Origin: Panopea generosa
Lineage: Eukaryota; Mollusca; Bivalvia; Adapedonta; Hiatellidae
NCBI GenBank assembly: GCA_029582155.1
Contig: CM055897.1
Location: forward strand, 92,083,829-92,147,828
Direction of reading: 5' to 3'
Length of the DNA: 64,000 bases
In this document: in pieces, positions 22,501-31,908 of the stretch
Layout of the letters: the number at the start of each line of letters is the position of its first letter
Position numbering within the stretch: the first letter of the stretch is position 1
Program-made: the position numbers and the translations under genes
Notes under the pieces: model-generated
Database searches by the model: none
What the model saw: the letters and a program-made list of their open reading frames with translations, nothing else
Told to the model about the DNA's origin: nothing

Positions 22501-23232
22501 TTGATTAAATGATTAAAAAATAAACCAATATATATATTCTACAATCAGAATGATAATTATTATATATTACAAGTTATTACACAATATTTTAATATTTCCA
22601 TTTTATTCTCGATATATATACATATGATATATTAACATCCTTAGGAGAAATCATTTACATTCCTATCAAAAAGGTGATATCACTTATTCGAATAAGTGAT
22701 ATCACTTATTCGTTTCAAGTAAGTGATACCACATATTCGAATAGGTGATATAACTTATTCGAATATGTGATATGACTTATTTGAATAGGTGATATCACTT
22801 ATTATGGTTAAATAGTAAAACGGCACCCTATACATGTTAGTCTATATTTTCGATGCTACCTCATATATGATACAAAAGTACGACTTTAAACTGTAATAGT
22901 TTACCAGAAATAAACTGATATCCAGAGATGGGTAATTGTTTCATAAACTCTGGATCTCTAAGCGCAGCCTCGCCGTAACCCCGGGCCTCCTTTGGTGCGG
23001 GATCTGTTTCCAGCATATCGGGGTAGGCTACATCCCAGTTGTCTGCAAGCTTGTTGGTGTATTCGTCTGCTTCCGGGTAGTACTCGGACTCGGGCACCAG
23101 TCGCTGCATCTGGTCGAGTTTATAAAGGTACTGCATCTGGTCGATCTTATACAAGTCCGCCAGTATGTTGTCAATGTTGGACGCCTGGGTTGTGTACACC
23201 AGGGTCACAAGTCCGAGTATCCGTAGAAGCAT
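10540..23232 (-). CDS. SCG5: Neuroendocrine protein 7B2 (secretogranin V), PC2 chaperone and inhibitor
   Basis: Five coding exons on the minus strand join in phase: 23232-22905, 19265-19167, 18855-18656, 17961-17881 and 10677-10540 (stop TAA), 281 residues. An acceptor TTTCTTTTTAG only 7 nt before the ATG implies a separate 5' untranslated exon. Residues 1-18 are a signal peptide. YK(I/L)DQMQ is repeated near 30-45. LRDPEFMKQLPISGYQFISGG, then VKTDKVLPAYC and PPNPCP (133-138), DFENTPDN and the CPCDAEHM Cys-rich block are the 7B2 core. The C-terminal peptide motif (D/N)P(Y/F)L-x-G...VA(A)KK occurs twice: 212-228 (exon 4) and 259-273 (exon 5), separated by a KR pair at 235-236. Family knowledge: 7B2 binds proPC2 in the secretory pathway, helps it mature, and its VAKK-type C-terminal peptide inhibits PC2 until cleaved. 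The usual furin-type basic cluster before the first motif was not found. Intron 4 (7.2 kb) and intron 1 (3.6 kb) are filled with minisatellites. Confidence 0.92.
10830..11400. repeat. 34-bp minisatellite
   Basis: About 16 units of ACCAAAACGACACATTTATT plus ATTGGTCAATGTAT. It lies in SCG5 intron 4. Because 34 is not a multiple of three, all three plus frames show the same peptide cycling; none is a gene. Confidence 0.92.
11480..11592. repeat. T-rich, (TTG)n and (GT)n low-complexity tract
   Basis: A poly-T run, then TTG/TGT triplets, another T run and a (GT)n ending at about 11591. Confidence 0.85.
11600..13544. other. SCG5 intron 4 interior, no gene seen
   Basis: AT-rich intron sequence. A frame at 12947-13189 was checked and shows no family resemblance or splice context. 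Confidence 0.4.
13545..13645 (+). mobile_element. SINE fragment (family 2), 3' part
   Basis: TACTGGTTCAACCAAGGAAG, then CTAAGTTGTAAGAACTTGTT and a short A-rich tail. It matches the 3' halves of the fuller copies at 43771-43975 (plus) and 37063-37263 (minus). Confidence 0.65.
13790..17185. repeat. 39-bp minisatellite with 622-bp higher-order repeat
   Basis: About 85 units of AGTCAGGCTTGGGGAAGGTA plus GGGAGGAGCATCAAACTAT. The 39-bp unit (13 codons) leaves long frames open on both strands, e.g. minus 16414-17181 (255 codons of LLPTFPKPDY type) and plus 14207-14752; these are artefacts. A block with the variants AAAGTTAGGCTTCGG and AATTATTTTGAGGCTTAGGG occurs at 14151 and again at 14773, offset 622 bp. 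All of it is inside SCG5 intron 4. Confidence 0.95.
17186..17880. other. SCG5 intron 4, exon-4-proximal part
   Basis: Unique-looking AT-rich intron sequence ending at the GTGAGT donor (17880-17875, minus strand) of SCG5 exon 4. No separate gene was seen. Confidence 0.4.
19266..19665. repeat. 50-bp minisatellite abutting SCG5 exon 2
   Basis: Eight units of AACATATCAACAATGAATGT plus GACAATACCAATGTAGGTAAGTATATGGTA; spacing 50 bp at 19271, 19321 and 19371. The first unit supplies the pyrimidine-rich acceptor stretch (minus strand TTGATATGTTTTCAG) of SCG5 exon 2. Confidence 0.92.
19670..20400. other. SCG5 intron 1, no feature seen
   Basis: AT-rich intron sequence between two minisatellites with only short frames. 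Confidence 0.4.
20405..21685. repeat. 21-bp minisatellite
   Basis: About 60 units of CCGTTCTTGCTCACACCCAAA. The 21-bp unit (7 codons) keeps several frames open on both strands, e.g. plus 20410-21033, 207 codons of PFLLTPK. Alternating TTGCTCACACCC and TTTCTCACACTC subtypes form larger repeating groups from about 20,680 on. It lies inside SCG5 intron 1. Confidence 0.95.
21690..22275. other. SCG5 intron 1, no feature seen
   Basis: Sequence between the 21-bp array and the inverted-repeat element. Frames of 76-107 codons at 21719-22213 show no recognisable domain. Confidence 0.4.
22281..22828. mobile_element. Inverted-repeat element (MITE) with internal palindrome array
   Basis: Terminal inverted repeats of about 30 bp match at 27 of 30 positions: left 22281-22310 starting GGGTGTCGC, right ending CGGCACCC at 22828. 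TATA lies near both edges, so a TA-type target duplication is possible. Inside, 22672-22806 holds about seven units of about 22 bp around the palindrome AAGTGATATCACTT. More diverged copies occur at 22313-22365. No coding capacity. It lies at the 5' end of SCG5 intron 1. Confidence 0.75.
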
Positions 23233-23239
23233 TTTTACC

Positions 23240-24300
23240 TAAAAAGAAATCAGCACGTTATACGTATTTGTATTTCATAAACGAAAAGGATGTTGTGTTC
23301 GATAATACATGACGACAATTACAGATTATGTCGGCTGCTGAAGAGTTTAAATCAGATGTTCGTGGTTTGGTGTACAGTTGTATGGGGTACACCCAGTCTT
23401 TCTTACTCGGTCAATTCCGTCATCCTTAGGCATCAGATATAAGGAAGGATGTATTCCCAAAACACACATACGCATGCATGCACGCACGCACGGACACTCA
23501 CATGCACGCAAACACGCAATTTGTAAATGATAACAACCTAGTGAATTCTTGAATTTTCAGCCTCATCTGTTGGTTGCCATCCGTCTTGTCATCCGACATG
23601 ACAACGACACCACAAGGAGCTGTAACCATGAATGCAACTCACAGAGTAAATGAATGCAAATAGACCCATATTGATTTCTTTCTTAACATCCAAGAATGCG
23701 TGGGAAGTTAAAACCATAATTCTGCTTGCTGTAACCGAAGACAGGGTCTCCTACGAATACGTCAACTTGTAAATGACACTACAACCGAGATCAATAATCA
23801 TACTGGAATACATCAAAATGATTATGTTAAAATCACAACTGTCAGTTGGAATCAGTGGAAACTCTTCACAAGCTAATTGTGTTTGTCATATATCGATAGA
23901 GTAAAATTATGATAGAAACTGGATATTGACACGAGCACTAAGTTGAGACAATCGCACCAGCTACATTCAGACTTACGGACAACAATAGCGTATTTGTTTT
24001 ATTTCTCTTTTATTTATTTCTTCTTTAAACTTTCTTTCCCAACTTATGGAACACAATTTTGGAGAAACAAGAGGTTGCCACTAACTGGGTCATATCCCCC
24101 GCCACCTCGTTATCCCTTTGAGGCATTTCCAGAGAAGTGGATTGAAAAAGTTACCGAGCAAAGAAATCACATGTAAATGCCGTAAACTGAAATACGTAGC
24201 CGACTGTTATATGACACATTGTCTTATCCCAGTGAGTACTGGTGTGATGTATTCTAAATTGAACCATAAATATGTAAGTTATAACCCCAAAACAAAAGAA
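23240..24300. other. 5' flank of SCG5
   Basis: Should contain the SCG5 5' untranslated exon and promoter, but none was pinned down. An ACGC/ATGC-rich simple tract lies at about 23460-23520. Confidence 0.35.
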
Positions 24301-24304
24301 AAAC

Positions 24305-25120
24305 TATCTTTGGTGAACAGACCCAACTCATTCACATGACACATCGTCTAGGGCTGGTTAACATTTGTGCCAATTCATTTAGAAATCCAATCACAACTAA
24401 AGAAGATACGGTCCGAATAGCTGTGGACGGACGGACGGAGCTGTGACCTTGACATTTGAAGAACAGACCCAATTCATTCAAATGATACATAATCTGTCCT
24501 AGTTAACATTTGTGCCGAGTTATTTAAAAATCCAATAATAACTAAAGAAGATAGGGTCCAGACAGACGGACGGAGCTGTGACCCTGACCTTTGACGAACA
24601 GACCCAAGTCAGTCGCATGACACATCGCCTTGTACTAATGAACATTTGTGCCAAGTTATTTAAAATTTCAATCGCAACTAAAGAAGATACGGTCCGGACA
24701 AGAGGAAACACAGTGTACACTTGACCTTGAGCTATGACCTTGACCTTTGACAAACAGACCCAAGCCATTTGCATGACACATCGTCTTGTCTTAGTGAACA
24801 TTTGTGCCAAGTTATTTAAAATTTCAATCACAACTAAAGAAGATACGGTCCGGACAAGAGGAAACACAGTGTATACATTTGGTTTCCAAATACTTGACCC
24901 TGAGCTATGACGAACAGACCCAAGTCATTCGCATGACACATCGTCTTGTTCTAGTGAACATTTGTGCCAAGTTATTTAAAATTCCAACTCCAACCACAAC
25001 TGAAGGAGATATGATGCGGACAGCAGGAGACGCACGGGCGACGGACGAACGGATGGACGCAGCCCATTTCTATACCCCGAGCTCCGTTCTACGAACGATA
25101 GCGGGGGATAATAACATGTC
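24305..25120 (+). repeat. Tandem copies of a dispersed repeat
   Basis: Four to five units of roughly 150-200 bp share GAACAGACCCAAGTCATTCG, CATGACACATCGTCTTG, AACATTTGTGCCAAGTTATT and CACAACTAAAGAAGATACGG. The last ends CTATACCCCGAGC...GCGGGGGATAATAA, a small hairpin-like terminus. The pattern resembles dispersed mollusc repeats; the class is uncertain. Confidence 0.7.
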
Positions 25121-25129
25121 TGGAAGTTG

Positions 25130-28100
25130 ATAAGTTTCATGAATAAGTAAAAAAACTAAATATTTCTAATAAAAAACGGTTATCACTCAAACGTTAGTTG
25201 TCCGATTTGACCGACCTGTTTGAGTACTTCTTCGAGACTTTTCATCTGATATACCGAGATGGAACTAACTCAAGTTTTCAACCGAATTATACGGTATTCG
25301 ACCGAGTTGACGGTGTTAACCCGAATTATATGGTGTTCGACCGAGTTGTACGGTCTCCCACAACTGTATTTTGCATTTTACTGGACCTGCTTCTATTATG
25401 GGTGTCTGTTGTTATTGCGCCTAACACAAGAAGTATTGCAAAATATGCATTCTCACCAAGAAGTAATCATTTGCTAACCACAATGTTTTAATTGTATTAA
25501 CCTTAAAACGCATCAATAACAATGCAAAAGTCTCAATTAATATAATCAAAGGTATATTCAAGAAATGGCATTCTATATTAACTCAATAAGCAAACAAATT
25601 TCATGACGAACTTTTATTAATTAATTTTGGGGCATAAAGCACACTTTTTGAAAATAAGTATATGTTTTAATCCGAGGTGAAACAGACATGTATCATTTCT
25701 TACACAGCATTTACAACATACAATATGAAGGAACTATGTTTGGAACAGTTTAATGACAAATCACTTGTAGAAGCAAAAATGTGTGTGTTTATTTTACCGT
25801 TCTTTATGAAGTTCCGGTATGGTTTTAACTTCCACTGCACGCGGTGCGTTTATATATTGATTTAAAAATATTGTAATAACTTACACCTATACGTCAAAAT
25901 ATTTGACGACACTGTATCGAGAGGTCTGTGTGAGTCTGGTAAAATCTTAATGAAAAGGGCTAATGCTTGAATGTAAGCAAGGGCAGATAATCAAGTTTTT
26001 GACGAAGCAAGAGTCGGGGCTCAATCATAAATTATCCGGACAGTAAAACAAGTTGTACGTTATATTACGTTTATTTACGTATTATTGTGTAGGTCCGGTG
26101 ACAATCCGCTGAAAAATATTAAAGTATAAACAACCTAAAAGTTAGGGTATATTTATATTATCAGCGGCATTCGCCTTAACTTATGGTTGCGGCGAAGTAA
26201 GGAATAATTCGTCTTAACTACGCTACCAATCTGCTTTAATGTGTTCGTCTATTGTCCCAGTGTTATCAGCGATTTAATTAATGTGAATAATTATCTCTAA
26301 TATTATATCGAGAAATGGCAATATTGACCAACATGTCTCCGTATTATACCACAAGACATTCCAAAATATTGACAAACCGTTAAATATAAATCACACAAAT
26401 AATAATATTCTGACATACTTAACTGTATCATAAAACTGCAAGTCTTAAATTTGACCAACGTCACAAATAACATATTTCTGAAGTACATTACTGTAGCAGA
26501 ATGTTTTTTATTTGTGATTTGTATCATAGTAAAGGCTATTTATGGATTAAACGCTTAATCGTTCATTAGGAGAAAAATAGCAACCTCCGTATAACAAAAT
26601 TAGTTTAAATTGGAAGAGTTAAATTAACCAGTACCAAAGGTTTCCGAGATATGCACGATGACGTAATACAAGGGAAAATGCTCACGCCTTTCTGGTATAT
26701 AGGCCCAACACATGGAAAATCACGACGACATACCGGCGTATACATGTAGTCCAATCAAGTTAACATATTGTTAAAAAGGTCATCATTGTAAAGTAAAAAG
26801 TCTATCATTCAAAAAGTGAAAATATGACTGGGATACAAAAGAGAAACAAACATTAATATAAAATTGTGTTTTGAAAAATACACATTCGCACGTTTTACTT
26901 AAAGACATATTATTAAACGATAACTGGAATTTAGAAATAATTATAGAAAATAATTACATAAATAATCACAAACCTGTGTGTTTTTGTTCGACTGCTGTTG
27001 TCTTCTGCGATAATGTAATCAAAATGGCTACCCGTGTTTACGTCAATGCCAGCTCATTAAATATGGTATGACGGACCAATATCGATTTTGTTCCCTTGCA
27101 GATACAAGCAGACGACTAGGAACAAAAGTGCCAATAGCTCGTAATCGCGGAATCAATAACAAGACTGAAAAACAAGGGACATTATTCTTGGTGAAATGTT
27201 CGTACCGTTACAATAGAAACGTTGTTCTTTGTTTTATTCATATGTAGTAATGCTATATATAAATGTTTAAGGGAGTGATATATTATAAAGTCTGTGTTTA
27301 CTGTATAACCGACATTGGAATTATGTCTAAAGCCAGAAAGCTAGAGCGTGGGGACGGCGGCCGTTGCTAATTGGCAATACGTGCATCCAGTAATTCGATA
27401 TTGCCACCTGGGAAAAGGCGCCAGCGGCACGGCGTCGTTAACATAAGGTGCAGCACGAACAGTGTGTTCATCTGGACGCTTGATACTATCGCAAAAGTAA
27501 AAACTTAAAATATCGATATATTATAATAAACTCGATGGTGCAACTTATAATTTCATAGTCATTTTAAGTCTATAGAGTTTTTTTTGAGGACTTTCCATCG
27601 AGGCTCATTTAAACTTTTGGGTTCTACAACAGGCAATGGTCACACATTGTTTTAATTTTCAAGAATTTTCAATTATTTTATTTTATAAGAAAATAAAGTA
27701 CATGTATGCCATGTAATTGTAACAATAGTCTGCGACCCATGTCTTCTGGTTTATCACCAGAAGTGGTATCCTGAGATCGCTTAACAACCCATGGTTGCTA
27801 CTCAAACCTGACTTCAGATCCATGACTTTCTAATTTTCAATGACTTTCTGATTTTCCATATAATAAATTCCAGAATATATGAACATATTTACAACCTCCC
27901 GACTCCCTTACAGCATGTGAATTGCTCGAGTATGACAAATCTTAAATTGTATTTAGTCTTGTTTTATAGAAAAAGAAATTTTATGCTTGAATTTTTTTTC
28001 CTTCTTAGAATTAAATGCTTGCTCATATTATTGACAAGACTATACGAAGCTTTCATTGAATTATGTGTTAACATAGGAGAAGGAACTATATACAACTACA

Positions 28101-28465
28101 TGAACTGTATAGTGTGGGTCGAAAATTGGGTCCTAGTTTTGTAAATATTCTGAACACCAAACTTTGGGTCGGATCCAATACAATTATCTTTGGCCGAATG
28201 ATGGTGTGATATATTACATATGTGATATATAAATGGAACCCAATATTCAACTGAGTACGCGTATATATGTAATAACGTACAATACACAATTTCATTAAAA
28301 AATCATTCAATTATTAACAGTGAGATAAGCATATGATCTAAAAATCAATACACATACTATACATGTAATGTTTGTATAACACAACAATAACAGGCGACCA
28401 ATACTCTTCCTATGTCCAATCACCGTTCACTGTCCGACATAATTATACAACCTAGCCTCAACTTA
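25130..28465. other. Intergenic, no gene supported
   Basis: Mostly AT-rich. Frames at 25198-25491, 25677-25865 and 27917-28144 were looked at and not recognised. The one compositional oddity is a GC-rich patch at about 27335-27480. Confidence 0.4.
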
Positions 28466-28604
28466 TCAATATACACGCAATAGTTCCATATTATCAGTTT
28501 GGTCGTACGAGAACGCTGCCACTGTTGACTTAGCAGTATCAAGGACTTGTACATCTCTATTTAATTCCTTGGCAGTGCATACAGAAATACGCTTCACAGA
28601 AAAT
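28466..28604 (-). CDS. Possible terminal exon of an unknown gene
   Basis: On the minus strand a good pyrimidine-rich acceptor (TTTCCTCTTGCAG) precedes 46 codons ending in TGA, with phase 2 entry. The peptide (starts FSVKRISVCTAKELNRD, ends MELLRVY) is hydrophilic and plausible, but I recognise no family and no upstream exon. It could equally be chance. Confidence 0.18.
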
Positions 28605-28784
28605 CTGCAAGAGGAAAGTTTCTCATTTTTGCCGAGTATAGCGAAGCTTAAACAACAGTTACATAACAAGTAATATGTTTGCATGGCGCTTTTTCCGCCG
28701 TTTGCCAACAGCACACCTAATCATCGTCCCTGTGATCTATGTAGTAGACACACCTAAACTCTGCAAGTCACAAAGACTGGTCGA

Positions 28785-28860
28785 ACTCATGACCACAGGA
28801 TTGACAGTCAATTGACGCATTACCAACTGAGCTAGCCTGACCCAGTACAAAAAACAACAT
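28785..28860 (-). mobile_element. tRNA-like SINE head
   Basis: Minus strand shows an A-box-like GCTAGCTCAGTTGGTAATGC and a B-box-like GGTCATGAGTTCGACCA. It lacks a proper acceptor stem, so it is read as a SINE head rather than a working tRNA gene. Confidence 0.6.
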
Positions 28861-28994
28861 ACCCTTATAGAACAATTCAATATTGTATAAAGACGGTGTT
28901 ATAAAGACTACTAGTCTTACATTATTCATATCATACATTTATTTCTGTTAATTCTTTTACATTTTCAATTTATTCAGATTTTTTAACAGTAACA

Positions 28995-29213
28995 GGGACC
29001 CGTTTCACTAACCGTCATAATAGTCTTAAGATTTTCATACGACAGATTGTGACACATAGGAACATTTCATTTACGCAGTATTTTTGAAAATTTTAAAAAG
29101 AATACTGTACTAACGAAGTCAGTTAAATGATGAAAGCAAAACACTAATTGAAATCCCAACATTTCTTCGCAACTTTATTCTTGCGCCAAGAGGTGCTTTA
29201 GTGAAACGGACCC
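28995..29213. mobile_element. Small inverted-repeat element (MITE)
   Basis: A 219-bp unit with terminal inverted repeats GGGACCCGTTTCACTAA (28995-29011) and TTAGTGAAACGGACCC (29198-29213). AT-rich, non-coding interior. Confidence 0.72.
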
Positions 29214-29334
29214 AGATGAGCAACCATTAAGGTAAACAATGAATATCTTAATCATTACATTCATAGCGTCATTATAAAAAATTGTCAAGTATAATGTTCA
29301 AAGAACACATCTGGCGACATTTTCAAAACATAAC

Positions 29335-29885
29335 AGCAACAAAGAATGGCAGTGACAAAGTATATCAGTGACAAAGTATAACAGTGACATAGGAGAACAG
29401 TGACAAAGTAAAGCAGTGACAAAGTATAGCAGTAACTAAGTATAACAGTGACAAAGTAAAGCAGTGACAAAGTATAGAAGTGACAAAGTAAAGCAGTGAC
29501 AAAGTATACCAGTGACAAAGTATAGCAGTGACAAAGTAGAACAGTGACAAATTATAACAGTGACAAATTATAACAGCAACAAAGTATAACAGTGACAAAG
29601 TATAGCAGTGACAAAGTATAACAGTGACAAAGTATAACAGTGACAAAGTATAGCAATGACAAAGTATAACAGTGACAAAGTATAGCGGTGACAAAGTATA
29701 GCAGTGATAAAGTAGAACAGTGACAAATTATAACAGTGACAAATTATAACAGCAACAAAGTATAACAGTGACAAAGTATAGCAATGACAAAGTATAACAG
29801 TGACAAATTATAACAGCAACAAAGTATAACAGTGACAAAGTATAGTAGTGACAAAGTATAACACGGACAAAGTATAATAGTTCAT
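29335..29885. repeat. 16-bp minisatellite
   Basis: More than 30 units of AGTGACAAAGTATAGC with variants. Minus-strand frames of 60-109 codons (LLYFVTVILCHCYTL type) are repeat artefacts. Confidence 0.93.
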
Positions 29886-30229
29886 GCCTTGGAGGTAGCA
29901 AGGCAGGAAAAATCACTATATAAGTCTAAAAATATAAAATTGTTTCTAAAATGAATAAAAAGTATCTCATTATCATTTATAGATAAAATACGAATGATTA
30001 GGAATTGTAAAACTATCAAAACATGACATTATATTATTTTTGACATGTAAATTAAATTTAATAATAAAAGAGCAGAAAAGTGAGATTAAATTTCCCATAT
30101 TACTAAGAATAATGTTACATGTACCGTGTACCGTGTGACATCAAGAGATAAAGAAAATAACATTTTGGGCAATATCCACTAGTGGAAGTATAACAAGATG
30201 GATATAATGGCCCTAAATTTTCACCAGTA

Positions 30230-30700
30230 GCACTCCAATAGCAATTTGGCGAGATAACGAAGATGGTCTAGATATTATGGTTATATAACTACTGTGTAAG
30301 TTTGTTGAGGATCCAGTGAAAACTGCTGGTACTAAAGTCAACAAACGTCAAGTATCACAATTATTGTCTAAGTTTGGTGTGGATCCAGTGAAAACTGGCA
30401 TTTCTAGGGTACACAAAAGATCAAATAACAGAATATTGAAGTCCTAAATGGCCTGTTCAAGAAGAACTTTTCCAAGATATTATGGTTATATTACTACATG
30501 TACATGTCTTGTGTAAGTTTTATAAAAATCATATGACAAATGTGGGTGATGAAGTGAACACATGGTCAAATAATAAAAAAAAATTTGAATGTAGATTTGG
30601 TGAAAAATGCCGGTGCAAGAGTGCACACAACAAAAAAGTTTAGAAACAGAGTGGATGGACTGACGGACACCAGGCTACCAGAATAGCTTGCCTTGAGATA
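30230..30700. repeat. Dispersed repeat, partly tandem
   Basis: GTGTAAGTTTGTTGAGGATC and CAGTGAAAACTG recur at about 30290 and 30370, with AAGATATTATGGTTATATTA at about 30273 and 30475. The block ends with GACGGACACCAGGCTACCAG. The pattern fits a dispersed transposon-derived family. Confidence 0.5.
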
Positions 30701-30914
30701 AACTTTATGTAATTTTTGAAGAACAACAAATTGCGAGGCGATTTCTTTTCAAGGAACACATAAGGTATTATTTCAAAAGAAACAAGATAAGCACATATAT
30801 AGCATAAAAATAATCAGTGGTAAGTTTGTATTTTAATGAACACAATGTACATGTATAAACTACATATCTTACATTAAACAATAAACCAGGAGCACAGCAG
30901 TGTAAAGGAATATA

Positions 30915-31090
30915 CAGTCAAACCTGTCTTAAGTAGCCAGTCAAGGGAATAAGCAAGTGGATTTTTAAGACAGGTTGTTACTTAATACAGGTTAATTTGA
31001 TCTGAAAGCATAGAAATGGGAAAGAGCAAATACAGCTGCTTAAGACAAGTGGCTGCTTAATAGAGGTGACTGCTTACACAGCTTTGAGTG
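30915..31090. mobile_element. Short inverted-repeat element with CAGTCAAACC end
   Basis: A 176-bp unit starts CAGTCAAACCTGTCTTAAG and its right end, read on the minus strand, starts CACTCAAAGCTGTG. TA lies on both sides (30913-30914 and 31091-31092 region). Interior arms repeat TAAGCAGCCACTTGTCTTAAG-like sequence. Non-coding. Confidence 0.55.
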
Positions 31091-31197
31091 TACATCATAT
31101 GAGGCACCAAATTCATGTAAGTTTCTGTTTGAAAGCTCAAATTGTGTGAAATGTTAACAAAGTAAAATAGTAAGTGCCCTGTTAAAATGCCTATTAG

Positions 31198-31385
31198 AAG
31201 TGGAGCTGTAGTCCAGTGTGTTGGCCGCTCATTCTACAGGTTGCGGGTTCGATCCACAACTCGACCCCTAGACCTGTCCAAAACAACACTCAGCACCGAT
31301 TCTACCACATGGAATAGCTTGAGAGAGGTTCATATAAGCTCTGAACTTATTTCTCAATAGAGCTCATATAAAATAAACTAAAATG
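31198..31385 (+). mobile_element. tRNA-derived SINE (family 3)
   Basis: GGAGCTGTAGTCCAGTGTGT with a B-box-like GCGGGTTCGATCCAC about 30 bp on, then an unrelated body ending at an A-rich tail AAAATAAACTAAAATGC. Confidence 0.6.
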
Positions 31386-31689
31386 CAATCTACAAGTACC
31401 TGTGAGATTCATAACCATTTGTATAAAGCATGGCAGTGTAAGCTCAACTCATGTTATATAAATGTTACTTCTACTACCTGTATATGAGATTGAGAACTTG
31501 ACCACACAGTTGTTACACATGTAATAAAGATGTGAATCCTCAATTAACTTACTATCTGGTCTAAGGGAAATAACTCTGAAATAAACAGAAGCTGCCACAT
31601 GTGCAATAAATGCATGGAATGGTATCAATTGATAATTTTCTGCAAATGTATCTTTCACTGATATACTTGGCCCTGTATTCACATAACAT

Positions 31690-31815
31690 TTTTTTTGTAA
31701 ATATAAGATGATTTGTGAATATGAGATGTTTTGTGAATATGAGATGTTTTATGAATATGAGATGTTTTGTGAATAAGATTGGGTTGTTTTATGAATATGA
31801 GATGTTTCATAAATA
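31690..31815. repeat. Short 18-bp tandem repeat
   Basis: About six copies of GAATATGAGATGTTTTGT with small variants. Confidence 0.88.
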
Positions 31816-31864
31816 TGTGGTCTATACACCGTTTAAATCTTTTAGAATTCCATTGTTTCGTTAT

Positions 31865-31870
31865 TTTAAT
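31865..31870 (-). promoter_or_regulatory. Possible MGME1 polyadenylation signal
   Basis: ATTAAA on the minus strand about 40 nt after the MGME1 stop. This variant hexamer is common by chance in AT-rich DNA. Confidence 0.25.
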
Positions 31871-31908
31871 TTCACGGCAATACTTTTAAGCCATCAGTGA
31901 GGACTGAT

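Noticed and set aside
25198-25491. 97-codon plus-strand frame
   Set aside because: Contains a local near-repeat (CCGAATTATACGG, GTGTTCGACCGAGTT) and no domain; most likely chance.
28785-28860. tRNA gene on the minus strand
   Set aside because: Box-like motifs without a full cloverleaf; read as a SINE head.
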